A stretch of DNA of 64,000 nucleotides from Paeniglutamicibacter sulfureus. GTDB taxonomy: Bacteria > Actinomycetota > Actinomycetes > Actinomycetales > Micrococcaceae. This document shows positions 1 through 7,743 of the stretch, piece after piece (positions within the stretch are counted from its first letter, which is position 1; each line of letters starts with the position of its first letter). The position numbers were made by a program, and so were the translations under genes. The notes under the pieces were generated by a model. The model saw only the letters and a program-made list of their open reading frames with translations. It had not been told where the DNA came from and ran no database searches. Location: NCBI RefSeq assembly GCF_039535115.1, contig NZ_BAAAWO010000001.1, positions 1,116,001 through 1,180,000 of the forward strand, read 5' to 3'.

Positions 1-31
1 TCGGTGCTAGGTGCGGTGGACGAGTGTAGGC

Positions 32-37
32 ATCATA
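32..37 (-). promoter_or_regulatory. -10 box TATGAT of a promoter reading out of the left edge
   Basis: On the minus strand the hexamer TATGAT lies directly downstream of the palindrome at 36-55 and overlaps it by two bases. It would drive a gene to the left of the window. No strong -35 is visible at the usual distance, which fits a regulated promoter. Confidence 0.4.
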
Positions 38-55
38 CCGACCGTTCGGACGGTA
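36..55. promoter_or_regulatory. Palindromic operator, TetR-family type
   Basis: The 20-bp dyad reads TACCG-A-CCG-TT-CGG-A-CGGTA; every base outside the centre and the two A positions is symmetric. Many TetR-family repressors bind palindromes with ACCGACC/GGTCGGT-like halves. Its overlap with a TATGAT -10 box suggests repression of a gene lying left of the window. The regulator itself is not in view. Confidence 0.5.
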
Positions 56-147
56 AAGTGCTTTGTCCATGGTAACCCATCATCGTGACTCCGCTCACGT
101 CAATTTGGGTCTCGGCTGTTCCTCCCCTTGCGCGGGGAATGTCCGGC

Positions 148-170
148 GCCGGATGCGCCGGCAATCCGGC
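148..170 (-). terminator. Hairpin downstream of the monooxygenase gene
   Basis: GCCGGAT (148-154) pairs with ATCCGGC (164-170) around a 9-base loop, 33 bases beyond the restored hpaB stop codon. There is no T-tract, so termination here is uncertain. Confidence 0.3.
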
Positions 171-202
171 GTCTTGGGCGAAGGCGTTTCCGCGGTGGTT
201 CC

Positions 203-1655
203 TCAATCCTCCCGGCCCAGGAATTCGCGCACTCGCAGGCACATCGGCTCGCGGTCGTAGCTGTTCACCATGGCTCCGGCCATGCGCACGGGATCGCCGA
301 AAAAAAAAGTATTCATAGAGTGCCTGGCGACCGGAGAATCCGGTGATCGAGGCGTCGTAGGCGAGCTTGAACAGCCGGATCCGCTCGGACCCCGTCAGGG
401 ACTTGCCCTGCAGGTATTTGGCGATATCCTCGGTCGCAACCTCCAGGTCCGCTTCGCCGGGCAGCGCCATGAGGCCCGAAGCGCAGAACTTCCGGATGAT
501 CTCCGGGAAGCGCTGGGAGATCTTCGGATACCAGTTGCGGGCGGCATTCAGCGTTTCCCAATGCGGCAACAGCACCCCGTCAACGCTGGGGGCCGCCTGC
601 GCCTCGGCCGCGACCACCAGCGCCTTGCCGATCTCCACGTTGCGGATCAACTCCGCCAGGTCCTCCTGGATATGCGCAAAGCCGTCGATGCCAATGGCTC
701 CGGCGATCTCCGAGGCCAGCCCCAGGTAGAACTCGGACTTGGCGACGGTGCGGGTGACGACCTGGTGCGTCATCAACGCGCCGGCTCCGGTGTCGGTATA
801 CCAGGCGTTGCAGAGTTCCGGGCGCCCGAGCATGAAGATGCGCTCATTGGGGATGAACACCTCGTCGAACACCACCACCGCGTCGATCTCGTCGAAGCGG
901 GCTGCCAGCGGCTCGTCATGCGTGTTGCCGCCGTTGTGCAGCCCGGTGCGGCAGAGGTAGCGCAACCCGGGCGCGTCGTTGGCCACGGCCACGGCAAAGG
1001 AATAGGGAGCGTCCTCGGGGGTGCCGCGCAGCACGGTGGAGGGAAAAACCAGCAGCTCGTCGGCGATCGGGGCGACGGTGGCGAGCATCCGGGCACCGCT
1101 GATGACAATGCCGTCTGCCCGTTCCTCGACAATGCGCGCGGTGAGCTGGCCGCCGAGCTGCTCGGAGCCGGAGACCGAACGGTTGACTTGGGGTGGGATC
1201 AGGGTGTGCGTGGCCAAGAGGTCGTTCTCGCGGGCGAATTCGTAGTAGGCCTCGATGCGCTCCCCGAAGACCGGGTCGCCCTGTGCAAAGAACGTCTTGG
1301 CGGTGGACAGGGCGGTGAGGGCGGCGTTCATGTAGTCGGCGGTCCGGCCCAGGAAGCCGTTGGAATACTCGGACCAGGTGGCTGTCGCCGCCCGCCGCCG
1401 GGCCAGGTCCTGCGGCGTGCGCGGCACCAGGAAAGAGGCATTGACCAGGTCCCCGGTGGTGGGCGATTCGTAGGTCAGCGCGTCCCGGTGGGCCGGGTCG
1501 TGTTGCATGTCAAAGAGTTTCGCGTAAGTGAGCGCCAGCTGCCTGAAGGCCGGGTGCCGGGTGAGGTTTTCGGAGACCACCTCCCCGTCGATGACCAGGT
1601 GCGGACGCATCGCGTCCAGCTTGGCCAGGAACTGCGCCCCGGTTCTGATTCCCAT
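203..1655 (-). CDS. hpaB: 4-hydroxyphenylacetate 3-monooxygenase, oxygenase component (HpaB family), with apparent frameshift near the 3' end
   Basis: This is the FADH2-dependent oxygenase of a two-component flavin monooxygenase, which hydroxylates phenolic aromatics. The protein begins MGIRTGAQFL and carries HpaB-family landmarks such as ARENDLLATHTLIPPQ and RIFMLGRP. The ATG at 1655 has AGAGGGG about 8 bases upstream. A run of nine A at 300-308 shifts the frame inside the C-terminal YEYFFFGDP segment. As sequenced, translation continues out of family frame to a stop at 33. With eight A the protein would end YDREPMCLRVREFLGRED at 203, about 483 residues, the normal family length. The lesion may be a sequencing error, a recent mutation or slippage-prone expression. 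The reductase gene lies 49 bases upstream in the same transcript. The true substrate could be another phenol, including chlorophenols. Confidence 0.8.
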
Positions 1656-1704
1656 GTTCAAGACCCCTCTTGAGTAGTGGCGGTGCTTCCGGATCGGCGG
1701 TGGA

Positions 1705-2244
1705 CTAGAGCAGTTCCTCGACGCCCAGGTGGCGTTCGGGGATGGTGGTGAAGGACCCATTGGCGAAGGCCAGCGCGTCGCCGCGGCGGTAGTTGAAGTT
1801 GCGGACCTCGCCCAGATAGAGCGTGTGGTCACCACCGTCGTAGGCGGCCCACGGTGCGCAGGAGAAGTAGGCGAGCACGCCGGCGAGCCGCGGGGCCGTG
1901 GCCCCCTCGATCCAGACCGGATCGTGGCTCGGGCGGCCGGCGAAATGCAGGGCAAGGTCCATCTGCTCGGCGCCGAGGATGTTCACCGTGAACGACCGGT
2001 TGGCCAGCTCATCGTGGGCCTTCGTGGACCGGGCAATGGAAACCAGCACCAGGGGCGGGTCCATGGAGACAGAGGTGAACGAATTCACCGTGATCCCGTG
2101 GCGCTTGCTTTGTCCGTCAAAGGTCACAATGGCCACGCCGGTGGCAAAACGACCCAGGCTGCCGCGGAAATGTGGCAACGTGGAGGCATCGATCCGGCGC
2201 GGAACGCCACCCTCGGCAATTTCGTCCTTGCCCGGGACGATCAT
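1705..2244 (-). CDS. hpaC: Flavin reductase, HpaC-like partner of the monooxygenase
   Basis: The 179-residue protein belongs to the flavin reductase-like FMN-binding family, which supplies reduced flavin to two-component monooxygenases. Diagnostic stretches are FATGVAIVTFDG near residue 33, GITVNSFTSVSMDPPLVLVS in the middle, and a C-terminal HTLYLGEV segment. I chose the ATG at 2244 (MIVPGKDE) because AGGAG lies six bases before it; the frame is open 13 codons further upstream without a comparable ribosome site. It is the first gene of the hpaC-hpaB operon. It is transcribed away from the IclR gene, and the shared control region contains two TTC-N7-GAA motifs. Which nicotinamide cofactor it uses cannot be read from the sequence. 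Confidence 0.85.
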   Translation of the reverse strand: MIVPGKDEIAEGGVPRRIDASTLPHFRGSLGRFATGVAIVTFDGQSKRHGITVNSFTSVSMDPPLVLVSIARSTKAHDELANRSFTVNILGAEQMDLALHFAGRPSHDPVWIEGATAPRLAGVLAYFSCAPWAAYDGGDHTLYLGEVRNFNYRRGDALAFANGSFTTIPERHLGVEELL

Positions 2245-2297
2245 GGCGTGCTCCTGCTTCCCATTCCCGCCGGCCCCTCGCATTCACGCGGCAAATG

Positions 2298-2330
2298 TTC
2301 TAATATCGAACGAGCAGTTCCAATAAAGAA
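2298..2330. promoter_or_regulatory. Tandem TTC-N7-GAA sites between hpaC and the IclR gene
   Basis: TTC-N7-GAA occurs at 2298-2310 and again at 2318-2330. The centres are exactly 20 bp apart, about two helical turns, inside an AT-rich patch of the divergent intergenic region. The spacing suits cooperative binding by an IclR dimer of dimers. Binding by the neighbouring regulator is inferred, not shown. Confidence 0.5.
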
Positions 2331-2424
2331 TAGTATTTGCACCATAACCCAGCGCGGGTTGACCCACAACCCCCACGGGCAGCGCCACGCGGCGCCAACC
2401 CACCGAAGGACGGCACCGGCCCCC

Positions 2425-3141
2425 ATGACCGCCACCAGCACCACCGCACCGGCATCACAAACACTCTCCCGCGGCATCCGCATGCTGGAGATCCTTGCCG
2501 AGGCCAACGGGCCCATGACCATTGCCGAGCTCGCCGAGGATCTTGGCGTGCACCGCTCGATCGCCTACCGGATCCTGCGCACCCTGGAATCCCACCGACT
2601 GGTCACCCGCGACGAGTCCGGCCGGGTGCACGGCGCCCCGGGCCTTGCCGTGCTGGCAAGCAGCGTGCAACGGGACCTGCAGAGCGCGGCGCTTCCGGAG
2701 CTGACGCTCCTGGCCAATGAGTTGAAGATGTGCGCCTTCATTGCCGTGTGGGACCAGCCCGACTGCACCACGCTGGTCACGGTGGAGCCGCGCCACGTGC
2801 ACGCCGCGGTGGTGCAGCGCCCGGGCTCGCGCCATCCCTTCGGGCACGGGGCCCCGGGCATTGCCATGCAGTCAACACTCACCGAGGAGCAGTGGGCGGC
2901 GCTGAACCACGAGACACCGTACCGGAAGATCGCCTCCGAGGCCCGCGCCCTGGGCTACGCCACCAGCATCGACGAGGTCATTCCCGGTCTGTCCTCGGTG
3001 GCGGCGCCCGTCACGGTGCCGGGGCAGCTGCCGGCGGCGGTTGCCGTCGTCTACAGCACCGGGTCCCGGCAAAACGAGGTTGCCGCCATCGGTGAACGGT
3101 TGAAGGCCGCTGCCCGCGCCATCGAAGCCGAGCTCGGCTGA
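2425..3141 (+). CDS. IclR family transcriptional regulator
   Basis: The 238-residue protein has an N-terminal winged helix (SRGIRMLEILAEANGPMTIA, then the recognition-helix region LGVHRSIAYRILRTLE at about residues 43-58). A C-terminal IclR effector domain follows, with GHGAPGIAMQS near residue 150. The ATG at 2425 gives the usual short N-terminus; the frame stays open upstream, but that sequence runs through the hpaC gene on the other strand. No strong ribosome site is visible. It is divergent from hpaC-hpaB, so it most likely controls that operon in response to an aromatic compound. Whether it activates or represses is unknown. Confidence 0.9.
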   Translation: MTATSTTAPASQTLSRGIRMLEILAEANGPMTIAELAEDLGVHRSIAYRILRTLESHRLVTRDESGRVHGAPGLAVLASSVQRDLQSAALPELTLLANELKMCAFIAVWDQPDCTTLVTVEPRHVHAAVVQRPGSRHPFGHGAPGIAMQSTLTEEQWAALNHETPYRKIASEARALGYATSIDEVIPGLSSVAAPVTVPGQLPAAVAVVYSTGSRQNEVAAIGERLKAAARAIEAELG

Positions 3142-3160
3142 CACCAAGGGGCCCACGACG

Positions 3161-3204
3161 GAGGGTGATGGTCCGGAAGGATTTGCTTCCGAACCACCAC
3201 CCTC
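3161..3204. terminator. Bidirectional terminator between IclR and MFS genes
   Basis: A 19-base arm (3161-3179) pairs with 3186-3204 with two wobble-type mismatches around a 6-base loop, followed by CTTTGTCGTTT on the plus strand. It sits between the convergent IclR and MFS genes. Confidence 0.7.
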
Positions 3205-3226
3205 TTTGTCGTTTACCGCTCCGGTC

Positions 3227-4495
3227 CTAGGAACGCGGGCCGGTGCCGCGCATCATCGACCTGCGTTGGGCAGCGCGCAGGATCGCCATGGCAATGCCGG
3301 CGAGCAGGAGCAGTCCGGCCGCGCCTGCGGCCACTGCATACGAACCCGCATAGCCGTACGCATCGGCCAGCAGTCCGGCCAGGGAGTTGCCGATCGCGGT
3401 GCCCACCACGATGCCGGAGGACAGCAGGGTCATCACCGTGGAGAGGCGTGCCCGCGGCGCGATTTCCCCACCGAGGGTGAAGATGGTGACCAGGACCGGG
3501 CCAACCGGGATGCCCACCACCAGCAGTGCGGCGATCATCGGGCCCAGTTCCCCGGGCAGTTGCAGCGCCAGGGCCGCCGGGACCATGAAGATCGACGCAG
3601 CAAGCCAGCGGCTGGCCTGCGGCCACCCGCTGGGCCAGAACGCCACCGAGAGCGCGGCAATGGCGGAGGTGAACCCGACCGCAGCGTACAGCAGTCCGCC
3701 GATGTTCGCGTTGCCCAATGCCCCGGCGAATGCCAGGGTGCCGGCGGCGCTGGAACCGAAGAAGGTACCCATGCCGATCATCCCGATGACCGCGAAGGAG
3801 ATTCCGGTCAGCTGGTGCGCGGTGAGCCTGACTTTCACGGCGTTCTTCACCGCCGGCACGACGGCTTTTTCGGTGCGATGCACTGCGAAGAGCGGCACCA
3901 GCACCAGGGTCAGCACCGCGGCGATGGCCAGCGGAAGCCAGGGGGCGACAAGTGCGGCAAAGAGTCCCACGGCTGCCGGGCCGAGCACGAAGCCCAGCTC
4001 GTCGACCATCGACTCGTAGCTCAGCGCCGCCGAAAGTTCCCGTCCACCGGTGTCACGCTTCCGGGTCAGCGCCATCCAGCGCACGCGGGCCAACGGGCCG
4101 ACCTGCGGGCCGGAAGCCCCGGCGAGGACCGCCAGAAGCACGATGACCCCCAACGGTGCCAGCTCTCCGGCACCGCCGAACCACAGCAGTGCGGTGATGA
4201 AGATTGCCTGGAGCACGGCGACGGGCAGCAGCACGCGGCGCTGGCCCAGGCGGTCGGAGAGATAGCCGATGGTAGGGCCACCCACTGCCGAGCCGAGACC
4301 CACCATGGCGGCGGCCATGCCGCCGGCGGCATAGGAGCCAGTCGAATCGATCAGCAGGGTCATCGAGCCGATGGTCAGCATGGCCAGGGGCAGGCGGGCA
4401 AAGAAGCCCAGCGGGAAAAAGGCCCAGCCGACGAGCGGCGGGAGCGCCGCGTAGGGCGAAGGGGCAGTGGACTTGTTGGGAACAGTGTTGGTCAT
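3227..4495 (-). CDS. MFS transporter
   Basis: The 422-residue protein has about twelve hydrophobic segments. The cytoplasmic loop after the second one reads GYLSDRLGQRR, a variant of the major facilitator loop 2-3 signature (G-x-x-x-D-R-x-G-R-R). It is probably a proton-driven exporter in the cytoplasmic membrane; the substrate cannot be deduced. I chose the ATG at 4495 (MTNTVPNKST) because the residues before it in the open frame are not membrane-protein-like. A TAGACT -10 box at 4574-4579 and a palindrome in the leader (4524-4550) suggest separate regulation from the neighbouring sbcC gene. Proximity to the aromatic hydroxylase locus hints at aromatic or drug export, which is only a guess. 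Confidence 0.85.
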   Translation of the reverse strand: MTNTVPNKSTAPSPYAALPPLVGWAFFPLGFFARLPLAMLTIGSMTLLIDSTGSYAAGGMAAAMVGLGSAVGGPTIGYLSDRLGQRRVLLPVAVLQAIFITALLWFGGAGELAPLGVIVLLAVLAGASGPQVGPLARVRWMALTRKRDTGGRELSAALSYESMVDELGFVLGPAAVGLFAALVAPWLPLAIAAVLTLVLVPLFAVHRTEKAVVPAVKNAVKVRLTAHQLTGISFAVIGMIGMGTFFGSSAAGTLAFAGALGNANIGGLLYAAVGFTSAIAALSVAFWPSGWPQASRWLAASIFMVPAALALQLPGELGPMIAALLVVGIPVGPVLVTIFTLGGEIAPRARLSTVMTLLSSGIVVGTAIGNSLAGLLADAYGYAGSYAVAAGAAGLLLLAGIAMAILRAAQRRSMMRGTGPRS

Positions 4496-4523
4496 GGCGA
4501 TGCCGGGTACTCCACTTACATGC

Positions 4524-4550
4524 GTGTAGCGTCCCTGCCTCCCGCTACAC
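4524..4550. promoter_or_regulatory. Inverted repeat in the MFS leader
   Basis: GTGTAGCG (4524-4531) and CGCTACAC (4543-4550) are perfect inverted 8-mers separated by 11 bases. They lie about 30 bases before the MFS start and downstream of its predicted transcription start. The repeat could be a repressor operator or an RNA hairpin. Confidence 0.45.
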
Positions 4551-4573
4551 AGAACCCTGTGCAAACATCAACC

Positions 4574-4579
4574 AGTCTA
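4574..4579 (-). promoter_or_regulatory. Candidate -10 box of the MFS gene
   Basis: TAGACT on the minus strand, the hexamer used repeatedly in this window, lies about 79 bases before the MFS start. It would give a leader of roughly 70 bases containing the inverted repeat at 4524-4550. Confidence 0.35.
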
Positions 4580-4602
4580 TCCGAGCACCGCAAGGGCCGT
4601 GC

Positions 4603-7600
4603 TCACACACCGATCTGCAGCGAGACGGTCGAGCCGTTGCGTCCCTTGTGGACGTTCAACCGGGTGGCAATGCGCTGCTTCATCTCGGCCACGTGTGAAA
4701 CCACCCCAATGACCCGCCCGCCGCTGCGCAACATTTCCAGTGCGTCCATGACCTGTTCCAGGGTTTCGCCGTCCAGGGAGCCGAAGCCCTCGTCGACGAA
4801 GAGGGTCTCGATGTCGATGCCTCCGCTTTGCTGCTGGATCACATCCGCCAGGCCGAGCGCGAGCGAGAGCGAAGCCATGAAGGACTCCCCGCCCGAGAGG
4901 GTCTGGGTGTCGCGCTTGACCCCGGTCCACGAATCCAGGATCTGCAGGCCCAGGCCCGACTTGTTGTTCCCCCTCGGGGTGTCGTCGTGGACCAGCGAGT
5001 AACGCTGGCCCGTCATCACCAGCAGGCGCGCCGTGGCCGCAAGGGCGACGGATTCCAGCCGGGCGGCGAGCACGTAGGTGCTCAGCGTCATCTTCAGCCG
5101 GTTCTCCCCCGCACCGCGGGCCAGCTCGGCGATGGACTTCAGCGTGGCGTAGCGCTCGAGCACCGGACCGGCCTCCATCGCAAGCGTGGCGAGCTTCCCG
5201 AGCGCCGCCTCCAGCCGCGCGGCGTAGCTGGTGAGCACGGCGTCGCGGGCCAGCAACCGGTCGCGGGCCGCGGCGGTGTCGACCACGGCCTGGTGCGCGG
5301 CGGCGTGTTCGTGCTCGCCGGGCGCCTCGATGCCGTTGGCAGCCTCGGTGCGGGCGAGCTCGATGCCCGGAGCCTCGGCGAGCGTCTTGATGCGCACTGC
5401 CTCGTCGTTGTGCGAACGCACGGTTTGCTGTTCGGCCGCGCGCCGGGCATCGTCCAGCAGCAGTTCCTTCCAGGCGGCAGTGTCCGCTGCGCCGATGCCT
5501 GCAAGTTTTTCCGCCCACTGCCCGGTGGAGGCCTCCAGGTTGGCCGCCGCGTTCATACTCGCCTGGAGCGCGGCGGACAAGGTTTCCAGCGCGGTAGCCG
5601 CCGAGCCCAGGATCACGTGGCGTTCTGCCAGGCTCTGGCCGTCCCTGCCCAGCCTGGCCAGACGCGCCTCCAGTTTCAGTGCCCTGGCTTCCTCGGCTTG
5701 CTGCCGCGCTGCGGCGACCTCCAACTCCGTGGCGGTCTTCGCTTGGGCTTCCTTCAGGTTTTCCAGTTCGGTCTCGGCTTGCTGCAGCGTCCGCTGCGCG
5801 GCGGCGGCCTCGGCACCGGAGGCCGCCGCCTTGGCATGCGCCTCGGCCGCCGCTGCGAGTTCGGCCGCTGCATCTTCCGCGCCCAGCTCTCCAATCCTGC
5901 CGCGCGAGACGTCCAGCACCTGGTTGGCCTTCTCGAGGGCGGTCTTGTGCTTGTCCTCGGCCTTCTCGGCCTGGGCCAACAAGCCCTGGGCCGCCTCGAT
6001 GTCTTGGGCGGAAACGAACTCTCCCTCTGGCAGGGAGGCCGGTTCCGGATGGGCGGTGGACCCGCAGACCAGGCACGCTTCCCCGTCGATAAGCTCCTGT
6101 GCCAGCGCCGCGGCGGACTGTTCCAGGCGCAGTGCGACCAGCTGAGCGACACGCTCGCGGGCTTCCAGTGTTTGCGTGCGGGAAGCGTTCCAGGTGGTGT
6201 GTGCGGTTGCCTGCGCCTTTTCCGCCCGGGTTCGGGCGAGCACCGCTTCGCGGCGTTCGGTGGCGCTCCGGACCGCGGCCTCAAGCGTGCCAGCGGATTC
6301 GGCCAGGGCCGCGAGTTCCCCGTGCCGGGTGCGCAGTTCCGGAAGTCCTTCCCCGATTTCCCCGATGCGCCCGGCGCGTCCTGACTGTTTGGCGGCACCG
6401 GTGTCAATCTCGGCCTTCAGCGCCAGGATGCCGCGCCGGACCTCTTCGAGTTCGGCTTCCTCCGGCAGCGCCGCCTCGATGAGGGCGGCGGCGGCACGGG
6501 AGGCCTTTGAGGCCTCGGCCGCATGGCCGCCGAGCACCACCAGCACCTGCGGATCGGGATCGGTGGCGCGCGAGAGCTCCAGCAGGGCGTCGATTCCCGC
6601 GGCCTGGGCCATCAGGGACTCGTGGGCCTCGCCGGTGTCCACCGCGGAAGCCGCGGCGGCGAGCCGGTGGTGCGCCGCGTCCGCCTTGGCCCGGGCGTCG
6701 GAAAGCTGCTGGTGGTAGGGCAGCAGTCCGACGGCGCGGGCATCGGCCTCCAGCAGCGCCCCGAGGTCGGCGATGTGCTCGGCGCGGGCTTCGTGGGCGG
6801 TGCGCAGGGTCCCCAGTTCCGCCAGCTGCCGGTGCCTGGTGGCCCGGTCTTCCAGGGCCGTCCGGGTTTTCTGCGCGGTGGCGAGTTCGGCATCGGCATC
6901 CGTTCGTGCCCGCTCGAGCCCGGAACGCAGCTGCGCCACGCGCCGGCGCAGCAATTCACCGAGTTCATGGCTTTCCCCCGCGTCCAGGTGGTCGCGGGCC
7001 TCCTGCGGGAGTCCGGTGCTGCCCTCGCCGGATTCACCGTCTGCCTCAGGGTCTTCGTCCCCGTAGAGCGTGGAAGTTGCGTCGTTGAGAAGGGTTTCGA
7101 GGGTCGTGGCACGGGCGCGTTCGGCGTCCTCTGCCTCCGCGCGGGCGGCGTTGAGGCGCTCGCCCAGGATCCGCTCTGTCATGGCGTATTCGCTGGTGTC
7201 GAAGAGCGAACGCAGCAGGTCCTCGCGGTCCTTGTCCTTGGCGCGCAGGAACGCGGCAAAGGCACCCTGGGGCAGCATCGCGACCTTGGTGAATTGCTCC
7301 TTGTCCAGGCCCAGGATCTCGGCCAGGACGTGTCCGACCTCGTCGTTGCGGGTGGATTTCTCGATCCACGCCCCGTCGATGCGCTCGCGCAGCCGGGATT
7401 GGGCCTGCGCGGTGGTGAAGCCGTTCTTGCTTCGCGTCGAGGGCCGCTCCCATGCCGGGGAGCGGGTGACCTCGAAGCGCCGGCCTCCGGTGGAGAACTC
7501 GCAGATGACTTCCGGGACAGCTGTGGGGCCCGCGTGGTCGCTGCGCAGCGACTTGCTGCCCTGGCGCACCCCGGGCAGGGAGCCGTAGAGCGCGTAGCAG

Positions 7601-7743
7601 ATCCCGTCGAGCACGCTGGTCTTCCCCGCGCCGGTCTCCCCGTTGAGCAGGAAGATCCCCGCCTCGGAGAGCGCGTCGAAGTCGATGGACGCGCGCTTGG
7701 CGAACGGGCCGAAGGCCTCGATCTGCAGTGCATGGACCCTCAT
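4603..7743 (-). CDS. sbcC: Exonuclease subunit SbcC (Rad50-like SMC ATPase)
   Basis: The 1046-residue protein is the ATPase arm of the SbcCD nuclease, which opens DNA hairpins and processes blocked ends. The Walker A motif GETGAGKTS is near residues 35-43. Long Ala/Glu/Arg-rich coiled coils flank a CxxC zinc hook (CLVCGS) near residue 556. The signature LSGGES is near residue 946 and the Walker B/D-loop FVDEGFGSLD near 980. Length and order match the family. The ATG at 7743 overlaps the sbcD stop as ATGA, so the two are translationally coupled. The frame is open upstream of this ATG but lies inside sbcD. Confidence 0.97.
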   Translation of the reverse strand: MRVHALQIEAFGPFAKRASIDFDALSEAGIFLLNGETGAGKTSVLDGICYALYGSLPGVRQGSKSLRSDHAGPTAVPEVICEFSTGGRRFEVTRSPAWERPSTRSKNGFTTAQAQSRLRERIDGAWIEKSTRNDEVGHVLAEILGLDKEQFTKVAMLPQGAFAAFLRAKDKDREDLLRSLFDTSEYAMTERILGERLNAARAEAEDAERARATTLETLLNDATSTLYGDEDPEADGESGEGSTGLPQEARDHLDAGESHELGELLRRRVAQLRSGLERARTDADAELATAQKTRTALEDRATRHRQLAELGTLRTAHEARAEHIADLGALLEADARAVGLLPYHQQLSDARAKADAAHHRLAAAASAVDTGEAHESLMAQAAGIDALLELSRATDPDPQVLVVLGGHAAEASKASRAAAALIEAALPEEAELEEVRRGILALKAEIDTGAAKQSGRAGRIGEIGEGLPELRTRHGELAALAESAGTLEAAVRSATERREAVLARTRAEKAQATAHTTWNASRTQTLEARERVAQLVALRLEQSAAALAQELIDGEACLVCGSTAHPEPASLPEGEFVSAQDIEAAQGLLAQAEKAEDKHKTALEKANQVLDVSRGRIGELGAEDAAAELAAAAEAHAKAAASGAEAAAAQRTLQQAETELENLKEAQAKTATELEVAAARQQAEEARALKLEARLARLGRDGQSLAERHVILGSAATALETLSAALQASMNAAANLEASTGQWAEKLAGIGAADTAAWKELLLDDARRAAEQQTVRSHNDEAVRIKTLAEAPGIELARTEAANGIEAPGEHEHAAAHQAVVDTAAARDRLLARDAVLTSYAARLEAALGKLATLAMEAGPVLERYATLKSIAELARGAGENRLKMTLSTYVLAARLESVALAATARLLVMTGQRYSLVHDDTPRGNNKSGLGLQILDSWTGVKRDTQTLSGGESFMASLSLALGLADVIQQQSGGIDIETLFVDEGFGSLDGETLEQVMDALEMLRSGGRVIGVVSHVAEMKQRIATRLNVHKGRNGSTVSLQIGV

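Noticed and set aside
4828..6384. Long plus-strand frames opposite sbcC
   Set aside because: They mirror the codon bias of sbcC, are low in diagnostic motifs, and the minus strand has the full SbcC domain order.
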